Assembly: GCF_900091705.1 (NCBI RefSeq)
Contig: NZ_LT594785.1
Span: 1,782,985-1,846,984, forward strand
Reading direction: 5' to 3'
Length of the DNA stretch: 64,000 nt
Source of the DNA: Clostridium mediterraneense
GTDB taxonomy: Bacteria > Bacillota > Clostridia > Clostridiales > Clostridiaceae
Part shown: positions 17,838 through 27,400 of the stretch, piece after piece
Layout: each line of letters starts with the position of its first letter
Position numbering within the stretch: position 1 is the first letter of the stretch
The notes under the pieces: model-generated
Seen by the model: only the letters and a program-made list of their open reading frames with translations
Databases searched by the model: none
Told to the model about the DNA's origin: nothing
Position numbers and translations under genes: made by a program

Positions 17838-19220
17838 TTACTTCATACTACTAGGTTTACATCTACATCTTTCAATATACATCATAATCATAACTAATAT
17901 AGGTATTATAATACATACACTCCAAGCACCTTCCATAAACTTAGATATAATTATTATTGTAGTTGCTATTATAGTAAATAGTAATCCTGTACCATTTATA
18001 CAAACTTTCTTTTGCCAACCTTGTGGCTTAAGTCTAAACCATCTTACCATCATACCTGTTTGAGCAAGAGTAAATGATATAAATACTCCTATTGCATATA
18101 AAGGTAATAAGGCATCTGTATTTCCGTTAAATATAATTACTAATAAAATAGCTACTGCTGCAAGAATCATTATTCCATTTGAGTGACTATCCTTCTTATT
18201 TTTCTTTCTTAATAATTCAGGTAGACATTTATCCCCTGCAACTAATGCAAGTAATAATGGTAATCCTGTAAATGCAGTATTTGCTGCCATTATTAATACT
18301 ATCATAGTAGCTAATTGAATTATATAATATATAACATTATGACCAAAAATTTCAGTTGCAACTTGTGATATAACTGTTTGCTCAACTCCTGGAACTGCAT
18401 GATACATAGTTGTTAAATATGATAGTCCTCCAAATATAAGAAATACTAAAATCCCTAAAGCTGTTAAAACTTTCTTAGCATTCTTTTGTGCTGGTGATTT
18501 AAAGCTTGGAATTGCATTACTTACAGCTTCTATTCCTGTTAAGGCTGTACATCCTGAAGCAAAGCCCTTTAAAAATAATAAGAATGTTATATTCTTTGAA
18601 AATGTAGGTAATGTATATAATGGATCTGGATTATCTCCAAAGAATACTACTTTTATTATTCCAACAGCTATCATAAATAGTATTGAAATAATAAAGAAAT
18701 ATGTTGGAATACCAAACATTTTAGATGATTCTTTAATACCTCTTAAATTACCATACATTAAAATTAATATTAGAATAATAGTGATTATTACTCTATATGG
18801 ATAAAGGCTTGGAAATGCAGCTACTATAGCTTCAGTTCCAGAAGTAGTACTAACAGCAACTGTTAAAGTATAGTCAACTATAAGTGCTGAAACTGCTACT
18901 AAACTAACTTTTTTCCCCAGATTATCTTTGGCAACTATATATGCTCCACCACCATTTGGGTAGCAGTCAATTACTTGTCTATAAGACATTATTAATAAAA
19001 ACATTAAAAATAATATACTTAGACTTATATAAAGCATATATTTATAAGATGCCATACCTACCATAGGCATAAGTACTAATAATATAGCACCTCCTGCATA
19101 TGCAACTGATGATATAGCATCACTTGCTAATATAGGTAATCCCCATAAAACATTTAATTTACCACCAGTGGAACTGGCCTCTCCCTCTGAAATTCCGTTT
19201 TTCATTTGTAATTTTTTCAT
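17838..19220 (-). CDS. KimA-like APC-superfamily permease
   Basis: 460 residues, about twelve membrane helices. The N-terminal half has the run ASDAISSVAYAGG, then SYRQVI, YPNGGGAYIVAK and NLRGIKES. This order and spelling closely follow Bacillus subtilis KimA (YdaO), a high-affinity potassium importer of the APC superfamily. KimA is about 600 residues and ends in a cytosolic domain. Here the protein stops shortly after the last helices, so that domain is absent. Potassium uptake is therefore a reasonable but unproven call, and amino acid transport remains possible. It has its own promoter and terminator. Confidence 0.75.
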   Translation of the reverse strand: MKKLQMKNGISEGEASSTGGKLNVLWGLPILASDAISSVAYAGGAILLVLMPMVGMASYKYMLYISLSILFLMFLLIMSYRQVIDCYPNGGGAYIVAKDNLGKKVSLVAVSALIVDYTLTVAVSTTSGTEAIVAAFPSLYPYRVIITIILILILMYGNLRGIKESSKMFGIPTYFFIISILFMIAVGIIKVVFFGDNPDPLYTLPTFSKNITFLLFLKGFASGCTALTGIEAVSNAIPSFKSPAQKNAKKVLTALGILVFLIFGGLSYLTTMYHAVPGVEQTVISQVATEIFGHNVIYYIIQLATMIVLIMAANTAFTGLPLLLALVAGDKCLPELLRKKNKKDSHSNGIMILAAVAILLVIIFNGNTDALLPLYAIGVFISFTLAQTGMMVRWFRLKPQGWQKKVCINGTGLLFTIIATTIIIISKFMEGAWSVCIIIPILVMIMMYIERCRCKPSSMK

Positions 19221-19265
19221 AATTTTCTCCTAATGCATAATGCTTTTCCTGCAATAATTAAGTAA

Positions 19266-19293
19266 ATTATATAATACCTATTTAAATTTACAA
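19266..19293 (-). promoter_or_regulatory. Promoter of the KimA-like gene
   Basis: On the minus strand TTGTAA, a 16-base spacer, TATAAT. The leader is about 40 bases, too short for a c-di-AMP riboswitch. Confidence 0.55.
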
Positions 19294-19516
19294 GTGAATA
19301 ATTTTGACAATATAATAATTAATCAAATTAACTATAATAATAATAACTACTTTTTTGTTTTTAAGATTAACAATTTAAAAAAACTTTTATTAATTCTCTT
19401 GTAATATTCTCATATGTAAATATATTTTCATTTATACAAAATACATATTTTTTTGCAAGTATTTATGCGTTTTTTCATTAAATACTAATATAGTATTTTT
19501 AACTTATTTTTTATAG

Positions 19517-20584
19517 CTAATTAAAAACAGGTATATCAAATGTAAATGTATCATCACTATCATAAAGATAACTATATTGATTTATTATTTCTCCAATATC
19601 ATTACCATAGTGTAATATGCTTGCATATTCATGCCATACATTATTAGCATTAGGTGAATATCTAATTTTATAAGGAGTATTCTGATTATAAACTCCATGA
19701 ATATAATGATTTGATAAAAACTTTGCTGCTCCTTCTATAGCTTTAGGAACTGTTGTCCATCCATGTTTATATGCATAAGTAGTTCCTAAAATACCTGCTC
19801 TATTTGGAAAGCCAGGTAAATTATTTTTAGCTCCTATTCCAAATAAATTAAAAACAGTAACAGGATGTGGAAGTTTTATCATTTGATATCCAACAAGATG
19901 ACCATTTCTATATATAGGAGCATTTTCATTAGCTATTTCATCTATTGTTACTCCTTGCGCTAAAGCACTTGTACCTCTTCCTGTTTCTAAAATTGATTGT
20001 GCTACAAAATATAATGGATCAATATTATAATCTCTTGAAACATCGTTTATAATTTGTGCTTGTCCAGCTAAAACTCCCATATTTTGTAGAACTTTATTTA
20101 ATCCAGCAACATCTATATCTCTATATCTATTAACTCTTAAGAATTCATATTTACTACTAGAATTATCAGGATTTACAGCCTCTATATATTGTCCTAAAGA
20201 TGCATTTCCCCATTCATTTTTTTGCATTCTAGCATAATTTCTTAATGATACATTATAATTAGTATGAATTGTATTTGAATTAACAGCTTCTGGTGAAGTA
20301 TTTAGATAATATCCACAAGTATATCCTACTATATCTCTATATTCTACTTTATACCATCCATTTCCCTCATCATTTAAAATAGTTACTTTAGCTCCACTTT
20401 CTAAATTAGCCACTATTCTACCGTTATTACTAGCATTACTTCTGACATGAAGATATGGATAATTTCCTAAATTACAAACTACTGCTTTTTGTGCATTTGC
20501 AGGACTTGCTTGAGCCTCAACTTGATGAGCTCCTACAACTGCACCTGCTATTGCAATAGTTGTAAAAATATTTCTATTGTTCAT
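19517..20584 (-). CDS. Secreted SH3-domain N-acetylglucosaminidase (autolysin)
   Basis: 355 residues. A signal peptide ends near the AQASPA segment (about residue 26). An SH3b cell-wall-binding domain (about 33-95) shows YLHVRSN and GWYKVEY. The C-terminal glucosaminidase domain (about 165-345) has the likely catalytic Glu200 in SILETGRGTS and the conserved LFGIGA and YAYKHGWTT segments. It belongs to the LytG/GH73-like group that cuts the glycan strands of peptidoglycan after N-acetylglucosamine. It is probably involved in wall turnover or cell separation. It is transcribed divergently from the chitinase, and each has its own promoter. Confidence 0.88.
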   Translation of the reverse strand: MNNRNIFTTIAIAGAVVGAHQVEAQASPANAQKAVVCNLGNYPYLHVRSNASNNGRIVANLESGAKVTILNDEGNGWYKVEYRDIVGYTCGYYLNTSPEAVNSNTIHTNYNVSLRNYARMQKNEWGNASLGQYIEAVNPDNSSSKYEFLRVNRYRDIDVAGLNKVLQNMGVLAGQAQIINDVSRDYNIDPLYFVAQSILETGRGTSALAQGVTIDEIANENAPIYRNGHLVGYQMIKLPHPVTVFNLFGIGAKNNLPGFPNRAGILGTTYAYKHGWTTVPKAIEGAAKFLSNHYIHGVYNQNTPYKIRYSPNANNVWHEYASILHYGNDIGEIINQYSYLYDSDDTFTFDIPVFN

Positions 20585-20660
20585 CTATTTTTTCTCCTAA
20601 TTTTTCCTTATTAATTTTAATAAAATATTAATTTTTTTAAAACTAATTTATACTTTAACA

Positions 20661-20689
20661 ATTATAAGACACAATTTAACTTCTTTCAA
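20661..20689 (-). promoter_or_regulatory. Promoter of the glucosaminidase gene
   Basis: On the minus strand TTGAAA, a 17-base spacer and a perfect TATAAT. The leader to the start at 20584 is about 70 bases. Confidence 0.7.
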
Positions 20690-20803
20690 CCTTCATTTTC
20701 CAATAAGGATTTATGCATATCTATAAAATTTTTTTATCCTATAATTTTCTTTATAGCTTCATTTTTTGTAATAATTTAACTAATTATTTTTATTAACTTT
20801 TTT

Positions 20804-20840
20804 TTGAGTAAATGTTAACATTAAAGTATAACAAACGTTT
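20804..20840 (+). promoter_or_regulatory. Promoter of the chitinase gene with overlapping palindrome
   Basis: TTGAGT (20804-20809), a 17-base spacer and TATAAC (20827-20832). The 8-base palindrome AAACGTTT follows at about 20833-20840, at the expected transcription start. It shares the core of catabolite-repression (cre) sites but not their outer bases, so control by CcpA is only a suggestion. Confidence 0.6.
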
Positions 20841-20854
20841 AAGGGGGAATTTTT

Positions 20855-23338
20855 TTGATAAGTAAAAAAATTAAAAAAGTAGTTTCTACTTTAATTGTCT
20901 CATCTCTTTCTTGTTTACTTTTACCTACTAGTAATTTAACTGTTGCTATGGCTAAAGAAAACGTTAGCAATAATACTGAAATCAGAAAAACTACTGATAC
21001 TTCTATAGAAAGAAAAATAGTTGGTTATTTTCCAGAATGGGCTTATAAAAGTGAAGCTCAAGGCTACTTTAATGTTACTGACTTACAATGGGAAGAACTA
21101 ACCCATATTCAATATTCTTTTGCTTCTGTAAATGAAAAAACAAATAAAATAGACTTTGGAGATAAAAAAGCTGCAATAGAAGAAGACTTCTCAGATTTAA
21201 AACCTGAACAACTTATGTATAATGGCAAACAAATAGAGCTTGATAAAACTTTACCTTATAAAGGTCACTTTAACCTTCTTCAAACAATGAAAAAATCTTA
21301 TCCTGATGTTGATTTATTAATTTCTGTAGGTGGTTGGGCTGGTTCAAGAGGTTTTTATACTATGATGGATACAGATGCTGGTATAAATACTTTTGCTGAT
21401 TCCTGTGTTGATTTTATAAGAACCTATGGTTTTGATGGTGTTGATATAGATTTTGAATATCCATCTTCAACTAGTCAATCAGGAAATCCTGCTGATTTTG
21501 ATGTTAGCGAACCTAGAAGAGCTACTATAAATGAAAGATATAATGTTTTAATGAAAACATTAAGAGAAAAATTAGATGCTGCATCTAAAGAAGATGGAAA
21601 ACAATATTTATTAACAGCTGCTGTTACTGCTTCATCTTGGGTACTTGGTGGGGTATCTTCAAATGAATATGCTAAATATCTTGATTTCTTAAGTGTAATG
21701 TCTTATGACTTCCATGGTGGTTGGAATGAATTTGTTGAAAACTTAGCTAATATTTACCCAGATCCTGCTGATAAAGAAACTGCAAGTATGTTAATGCCTG
21801 TACTTGCTATGGATTGGGCTTATAGATATTATAGAGGTGTTCTACCTCCTGAAAAAATATTAATGGGTATCCCTTATTATTCTAGAGGCTGGGAAAATGT
21901 TAATGGTGGAGAAAATGGACTTCATGGAACAAGTAAAACTCCTGCTTCTGGTAAATATAATATTTGGGGAGATGACTTAGATGGAAATGGTGAATTAGAA
22001 CCTGCTGGTGCTAATCCTTTATGGCATATACTAAATCTTATGGAAAAAGACCCAGATCTTAAAGTTTATTTTGATGAAGTAGGTAAAGTACCTCATGTTT
22101 GGCAAGATAAAGAAAAAGTTTTCTTATCTTTTGAAAATGAACAATCAATAGCTGAAAGATTAAAATATATACAAGAAAAAAATCTTGGTGGTGCTTTAAT
22201 TTGGGTTATGAATGGTGATTATGGCTTAAATCCTAATTATGTTCCTGGTTCTGATAATGTTAATGAAGGTAAATACACTTATGGAAATACTCTTACAAAG
22301 AAATTAAGCGATGGTTTAAAGAAAATGGGACCTGCTACTCCTACTATTGAAAACGATACAAGTAATGGAGAAATAAATGTTGATGTAAAACTTAATGGAA
22401 AATATGATCACCCTAATTACACATACACTTTAGATATAACAAATCATACTACTGAAAAAATAGAAGGTGGTTGGACTGCTACATTTGATCTTCCAAATTC
22501 AGCAGTATTTAAATCATCTTGGGGAGGAACTGTTACTACAACTCCTAATGGTGACTTTACAACTGTTAAAATAACTTCAGCTGGCTGGCAAGGAATTGAT
22601 CCTGGACAAACTTTATCATTACAAGGTATGATTGGACTTTGCTTCTCTGGAGTTAGAAATGTAACATTTAACGGAATGAAACCTGTTGGAGATAAAGAAA
22701 TAGTTAAAAATGAAGCTCCTGTGATCTCTGGTGTTTCTGATAAAACTATAAAAGTTGGTGATAGCTTTGATCCTTTAGCTGGACTTAAAGCTACTGATAA
22801 AGAAGATGGTGATTTAACAAGCAAAGTAACTGTATCTGGAAAAGTTGATACTTCAAAAGTTGGAAAATATACATTAGAATACTCTGTTAAAGATAGTAAA
22901 GGACTTACAACTACTAAAATAGTAACTATTACAGTTCAAGATAAAGATGTAACTCCTACTAATACAAAACCTGAAATAAAAGGTGCTGATAATGTTGAAC
23001 TAAATGTGGGAGATAAATTTGATCCTTTAGCTGGAGTTACAGCTTCTGATAAAGAAGATGGTGATTTAACAAGTGAACTAAGTTATTCTGGACAACTTGA
23101 TACTTCAAAGGCTGGAAAATATACATTAATATATTCTGTTAAAGATAGTGGCGGATTAGAAGCTACTATAACTAGAACAATTACAGTCAAAGAAAATTCT
23201 AGTGTAGAAGATACATTTGATATAAATAAAGCTTATTCAGCAGGTGATACTTGTATATATAATGGTAAAAAATATGTAGCTAAATGGTGGACTCAAGGTG
23301 CTTATCCTGATAAAAGTGATGCTTGGAAATTAGCATAA
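20855..23338 (+). CDS. Secreted multidomain GH18 chitinase
   Basis: 827 residues from a TTG start at 20855. AAGGGGGA lies about seven bases upstream and no nearby ATG has a site. A signal peptide covers about residues 1-33. The GH18 domain (about 53-490) has SVGGW and the catalytic DGVDIDFE, with the proton donor Glu201. A cellulose-binding-type beta-sandwich (about 505-615), two nearly identical Ig-like DUF5011-type repeats (about 620-705 and 708-780), and a C-terminal chitin-binding type 5/12 module with paired Trp (KWWTQGAYP) follow. It should degrade chitin or GlcNAc-rich host glycans outside the cell. It matches the plan of clostridial ChiB enzymes. Confidence 0.93.
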   Translation: MISKKIKKVVSTLIVSSLSCLLLPTSNLTVAMAKENVSNNTEIRKTTDTSIERKIVGYFPEWAYKSEAQGYFNVTDLQWEELTHIQYSFASVNEKTNKIDFGDKKAAIEEDFSDLKPEQLMYNGKQIELDKTLPYKGHFNLLQTMKKSYPDVDLLISVGGWAGSRGFYTMMDTDAGINTFADSCVDFIRTYGFDGVDIDFEYPSSTSQSGNPADFDVSEPRRATINERYNVLMKTLREKLDAASKEDGKQYLLTAAVTASSWVLGGVSSNEYAKYLDFLSVMSYDFHGGWNEFVENLANIYPDPADKETASMLMPVLAMDWAYRYYRGVLPPEKILMGIPYYSRGWENVNGGENGLHGTSKTPASGKYNIWGDDLDGNGELEPAGANPLWHILNLMEKDPDLKVYFDEVGKVPHVWQDKEKVFLSFENEQSIAERLKYIQEKNLGGALIWVMNGDYGLNPNYVPGSDNVNEGKYTYGNTLTKKLSDGLKKMGPATPTIENDTSNGEINVDVKLNGKYDHPNYTYTLDITNHTTEKIEGGWTATFDLPNSAVFKSSWGGTVTTTPNGDFTTVKITSAGWQGIDPGQTLSLQGMIGLCFSGVRNVTFNGMKPVGDKEIVKNEAPVISGVSDKTIKVGDSFDPLAGLKATDKEDGDLTSKVTVSGKVDTSKVGKYTLEYSVKDSKGLTTTKIVTITVQDKDVTPTNTKPEIKGADNVELNVGDKFDPLAGVTASDKEDGDLTSELSYSGQLDTSKAGKYTLIYSVKDSGGLEATITRTITVKENSSVEDTFDINKAYSAGDTCIYNGKKYVAKWWTQGAYPDKSDAWKLA

Positions 23339-23340
23339 TA

Positions 23341-23378
23341 AAAAAAGGAGTTATTTCTTTAGAAATAGCTCCTTTTTA
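23341..23378. terminator. Bidirectional terminator between chitinase and lipoprotein genes
   Basis: AAAAAGGAGTTATTTCT pairs with AGAAATAGCTCCTTTTT around a two-base loop. The A-run and T-run allow termination from both sides of the converging genes. Confidence 0.85.
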
Positions 23379-23389
23379 ATTAACTAAAA

Positions 23390-24247
23390 TTATCTACTTA
23401 ATCTATATCCTATTAATAAATCATTATCTGTTTCATCTATATAATATGGTGTTCCTTCATATGAAACTAATCCTACTCCTTTTTCATAATTCCTAGTTTC
23501 TTTATATGTTTTATCTTTAAAACCTTCTATATCATTTATTATAGTAGTTAGAGTATATGAATTATCCTTTACATTACTCATAACAGTTTTTGCAGTGTAT
23601 TCTTTTCCTTTAAAAATAACTTTCTGACTCCATGAATCTCCATCAAAAGGCTCTCCCCACATAACAATATAATTTTTAATAATAGAGACTAAAGTATCCT
23701 TATCCTCCCTTAGATAATCTTTATTTCTAATTCTTTGATAAATCATTGGTTCTCCAGCTTCATCATATTTAAAATTATATTCTAAACTAAATAATCTTTT
23801 CCCTCTTTCATCTTCACCATATCCATCTGTCATTTGTCCACTATATTTAATAGATAAATTTTTACTATCCACATTACTCTTTCCTAAAGTAAAGCCAGTT
23901 TCAGCATATCCATTATATATAGACTTATCTTTATTTGAAATAAAATATTTTTGTTGTTTTTCAAAATAAGTTTTTAATTTTTCTTTATCTCTATCAATAG
24001 TAACTTTATCAGATTCTATTTTATTATTCCCATCTTGATTTTGAATCTTATCATTATTACTAGTTACTTCATCTTTATCTTTATTCTTATCACTGTCTTG
24101 CTTATCTTCATTATTTTTATCTTGTGAATCGTTATTTATAATATTATTTTCATTATTATATACTACTTTCTCCTCTTTAACAGTACATGACATAAGAATA
24201 CTTGAAATTATAATTATACTAATAAAAGTAGCTATTAATTTTTTCAT
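23390..24247 (-). CDS. Lipoprotein of unknown function
   Basis: 285 residues. A type II signal peptide ends in the lipobox LMSC, with Cys21 as the lipidated residue. A very polar Asn/Asp/Lys linker (about 28-85) follows, then a compact domain (about 90-285) rich in beta-strand-like segments (SLEYNFKYD, KVIFKGKEYTAK, YTLTTIIND). It should sit on the outer face of the membrane. I do not recognise the domain. It converges on the chitinase gene, and its end lies a few bases from the shared terminator. No function is proposed. Confidence 0.8.
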   Translation of the reverse strand: MKKLIATFISIIIISSILMSCTVKEEKVVYNNENNIINNDSQDKNNEDKQDSDKNKDKDEVTSNNDKIQNQDGNNKIESDKVTIDRDKEKLKTYFEKQQKYFISNKDKSIYNGYAETGFTLGKSNVDSKNLSIKYSGQMTDGYGEDERGKRLFSLEYNFKYDEAGEPMIYQRIRNKDYLREDKDTLVSIIKNYIVMWGEPFDGDSWSQKVIFKGKEYTAKTVMSNVKDNSYTLTTIINDIEGFKDKTYKETRNYEKGVGLVSYEGTPYYIDETDNDLLIGYRLSR

Positions 24248-24353
24248 AAAATCTCCTTCTAATTTATATTATATAAATAATTATTCACCACTAAATAAAA
24301 TCTATTCCATTTATATCTCATATTATTAAATTATATTTCCAAGCTTCATGAAA

Positions 24354-24392
24354 TAAAAAAATCTGCAAATAAATTTATTTGCAGATTTCCTT
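24354..24392 (-). terminator. Terminator of the giant secreted protein gene
   Basis: An 11-base perfect stem pairs ATCTGCAAATA (24361-24371) with TATTTGCAGAT (24376-24386). A T-run follows on the minus strand. It lies about 30 bases beyond the stop codon. Confidence 0.85.
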
Positions 24393-24415
24393 AACTATAT
24401 TATTTTTGTTAAGTT

Positions 24416-27400
24416 TTAATTTATACTATCTCCTATATAAACTAAACCATTTTTAGTTATTTCAAATACACTAGACTTATTTACATCATATGAATTATTT
24501 AAAATATTATCCTTATATAAATGTGAAATACTTATTTTAGAACTTCTATTATAGTCTATAAATATTTTATCTCCATATTTAAAATCTAAATTATTAAATG
24601 CATTATATAGTGGATCCTCTGGATAATCCCCACCTTTTAGTGTTACACTTTTTATTAATTCATTATTTTTATTATATAATCCTATAGTGAATGCTCTTTC
24701 TTTTAAATATGGATTTATTACTGACCATCCTTTATTAACATTCATTTTCATACTTAAAGTATTGAAACCTAATTTAGCTAATGATTGATTCCATATATTA
24801 TTAATAGTAATACTAGAATTAGTTAAAGGAGTAACTCCCTTTTCTAAGCCTTCTTTTGGCATTAGATTTAACATATCCTTAGCAATTGGTTTTTGATTAG
24901 GATTTTCAACTAAATTTAAAGCCTTTTGAATAGAATCAACATAATAATTATAATCTAAAGTTGTTCCATTATTTAATATTTGATTTTTAATTTGTAATAA
25001 TATATCAAACATAGGCATTGGATAATCTTTAAGTGCTTTTATAATTTCCTCACTAAGATTCATATAATCTTTTACTGTAAGATTATTATTTGTCTTCATT
25101 AAATTAATCTTATCAAGCCATGCTTCTAGATTTAAAGGTTCTATACTTATAGCCTTATCTATTGCATTCATCTTATCTTTGTAAGAAGTTCTAGAACTTG
25201 CTAACCATAAATATTCATTTGAATTACTTAACTTTTGCTTATCTATATTTTCATATAATAAATTATAATTTGTTACATTCCCATTAGTTGCTATGCCTTT
25301 TGACCATCCACTAATATCAGCTCCTGAGCTGCCTGACCATCCACTAATATTATTTCCTAGAACCCATTCCTTTTGATTATTATAAAATATAAATGCACAA
25401 TGTCCTGGTTGTCCAACTGGTTGTGCTGGCATACCAAATATTTGACAAGCAGATGCTCCTATATAAGATGTAGAACCACACACTCCTCCATCATACCAAA
25501 CATCTAATGGACTTGGATTTGCTCCATAGAAATCTGGTCCAAATACGCTTACTCCTGTATGAGGATTTATTTCATTATAATTTATTGTATAAGCTATATT
25601 ATTTAAACCACTATGTCCATTTGCATTTATAAAAGCATTATGATTTTGCATTATTACAGCTCTCATCCCTAATATTTGAGAATTAGGTATATGTGTATTA
25701 ACAACGTACATTATATGTCTAATATCTAAAGTTTTAAATATAGGAAGCATTTCACCTTCCTCATTTAAAGTTTCAAATATATTGTATCTTTCAACTGGAT
25801 CTCCTACAGTACCTTTACCCGGCCAAGCCTTTATTGGCGTAGCATTACTTACTGCAACAGCTATTGCTAATTTTAAATTAAATCCTGTTCTTGAGTTTGT
25901 ATATTTGTTCCATATATCAGACCAAATTTGTAGCCCATTAATATTCATTTCTTTTGGATTTGTTGCTTGTAAATATTCTTGCATAGCAATTTTATTATTT
26001 AGCACCCAGTTTATAAACTCTTTATTAGCTTCACTTTTATTAAAGAAGTTTTCTAAGTTTGTTTCCCCAACTCTTGTTATAAACTCTCTTGTAGTAATAT
26101 CATAATTTAACTTATCAGAACCTAATATATCAGCATTATTATTAGTATTCATCATTGAATTAATATTAATCTCAAATTCTTTAGCATAACTTGATATATC
26201 ACTTGATTTATCTATATTAATAACTGATTTCTCAGTAACAGCTATTAAAAGTAAATTATCTGAATTTCCTTCTAATATATACTTTGAATTACTTGGAGTA
26301 TTTGATGAAACTTTTATTGGGAATAATTTATTATTTACCTCTAAAGCAAATGTATAATGTTGTCCTACTACTAATTTATTTAAAATTGATTCTGGTATTA
26401 TAGCTTGTACACTTAGCTCATTATTATTTAATATGCTTGTATTTACTGAATCTACAATTTTATTATTTGAATCTAATATAACAAGCTTTTTATTAGCTTT
26501 TAATATATTTTCACTTTGTCCATTAGCTATATTACTATCTACAACTAAATTATTATTATCCCAAGAAACATTACTTGTATAAGCATTTTGTCCAAAATTA
26601 ACTTTCACAAGGCCCTCTTTTGTTATTTTAAAGTACTCTTCATCACCACTTATATTACTTAATATCTTATTTCCATTTAAAACAACTGGTCTAGAAATAT
26701 CCTTATTATAACTTAATCCTATTATGTCACCATAATTAAATGATTTTTCATTTAAAAGATTTGTTAATTGACTTGTTGCTCCATTATTAACTGAAGAACT
26801 TAAAATTTTATCTCCATTAGTGTTATATAAATTAAAATTAAAGTAATGGGATTTTCCATCTCCAAAACTATCAGCATAATTATTTACTATAAACTTCATA
26901 GTTTGTGGATTAAATGTTATACTTGATGATAATTTTCCTTGCCATCCTTGATTATCATAAAAGTTTATATAACTATTCATTAATTGTATATTAGACTTTA
27001 TTGATGGAGTAATTTGTGTTGGTATATATCCTTCTGATGATACAATAATATTTGTATTATTTGTAAATCCATCTTTATCATTTATAGCAATATTAAAATT
27101 ACCATTTCCATTTGTCATTCCCTTAAATATGTTTCCATCAACTGAAACATCTACAAAAGTATTAGGTTTTGCAGTACCTTCTATATTAGCTGATATTACT
27201 TTTTCATTACTTAAGATATCTAGTGGTTTTACATTAATAAATTTATTATTTAAATTTACAAGCCCCTTATTTGTTATCTCAAAATATTCTTTTGCTCCAG
27301 TAGTATTTCCTATACTATTCTTTCCATCATAAACATTAGCTTTAACAAACTGTGGATTATATGAGACTTCTATTATATCTCCAAGTTTATAATTTTTATT

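Noticed and set aside
19221-19516. Possible c-di-AMP (ydaO) riboswitch before the KimA-like gene
   Set aside because: The region is plain AT-rich DNA without the GC-rich conserved segments of that riboswitch, and the likely promoter leaves only a short leader.
20833-20846. Full cre (CcpA) site at the chitinase start
   Set aside because: Only the inner AAACGTTT fits. The outer TG and CA bases are missing, so I keep it as a palindrome without naming a regulator.
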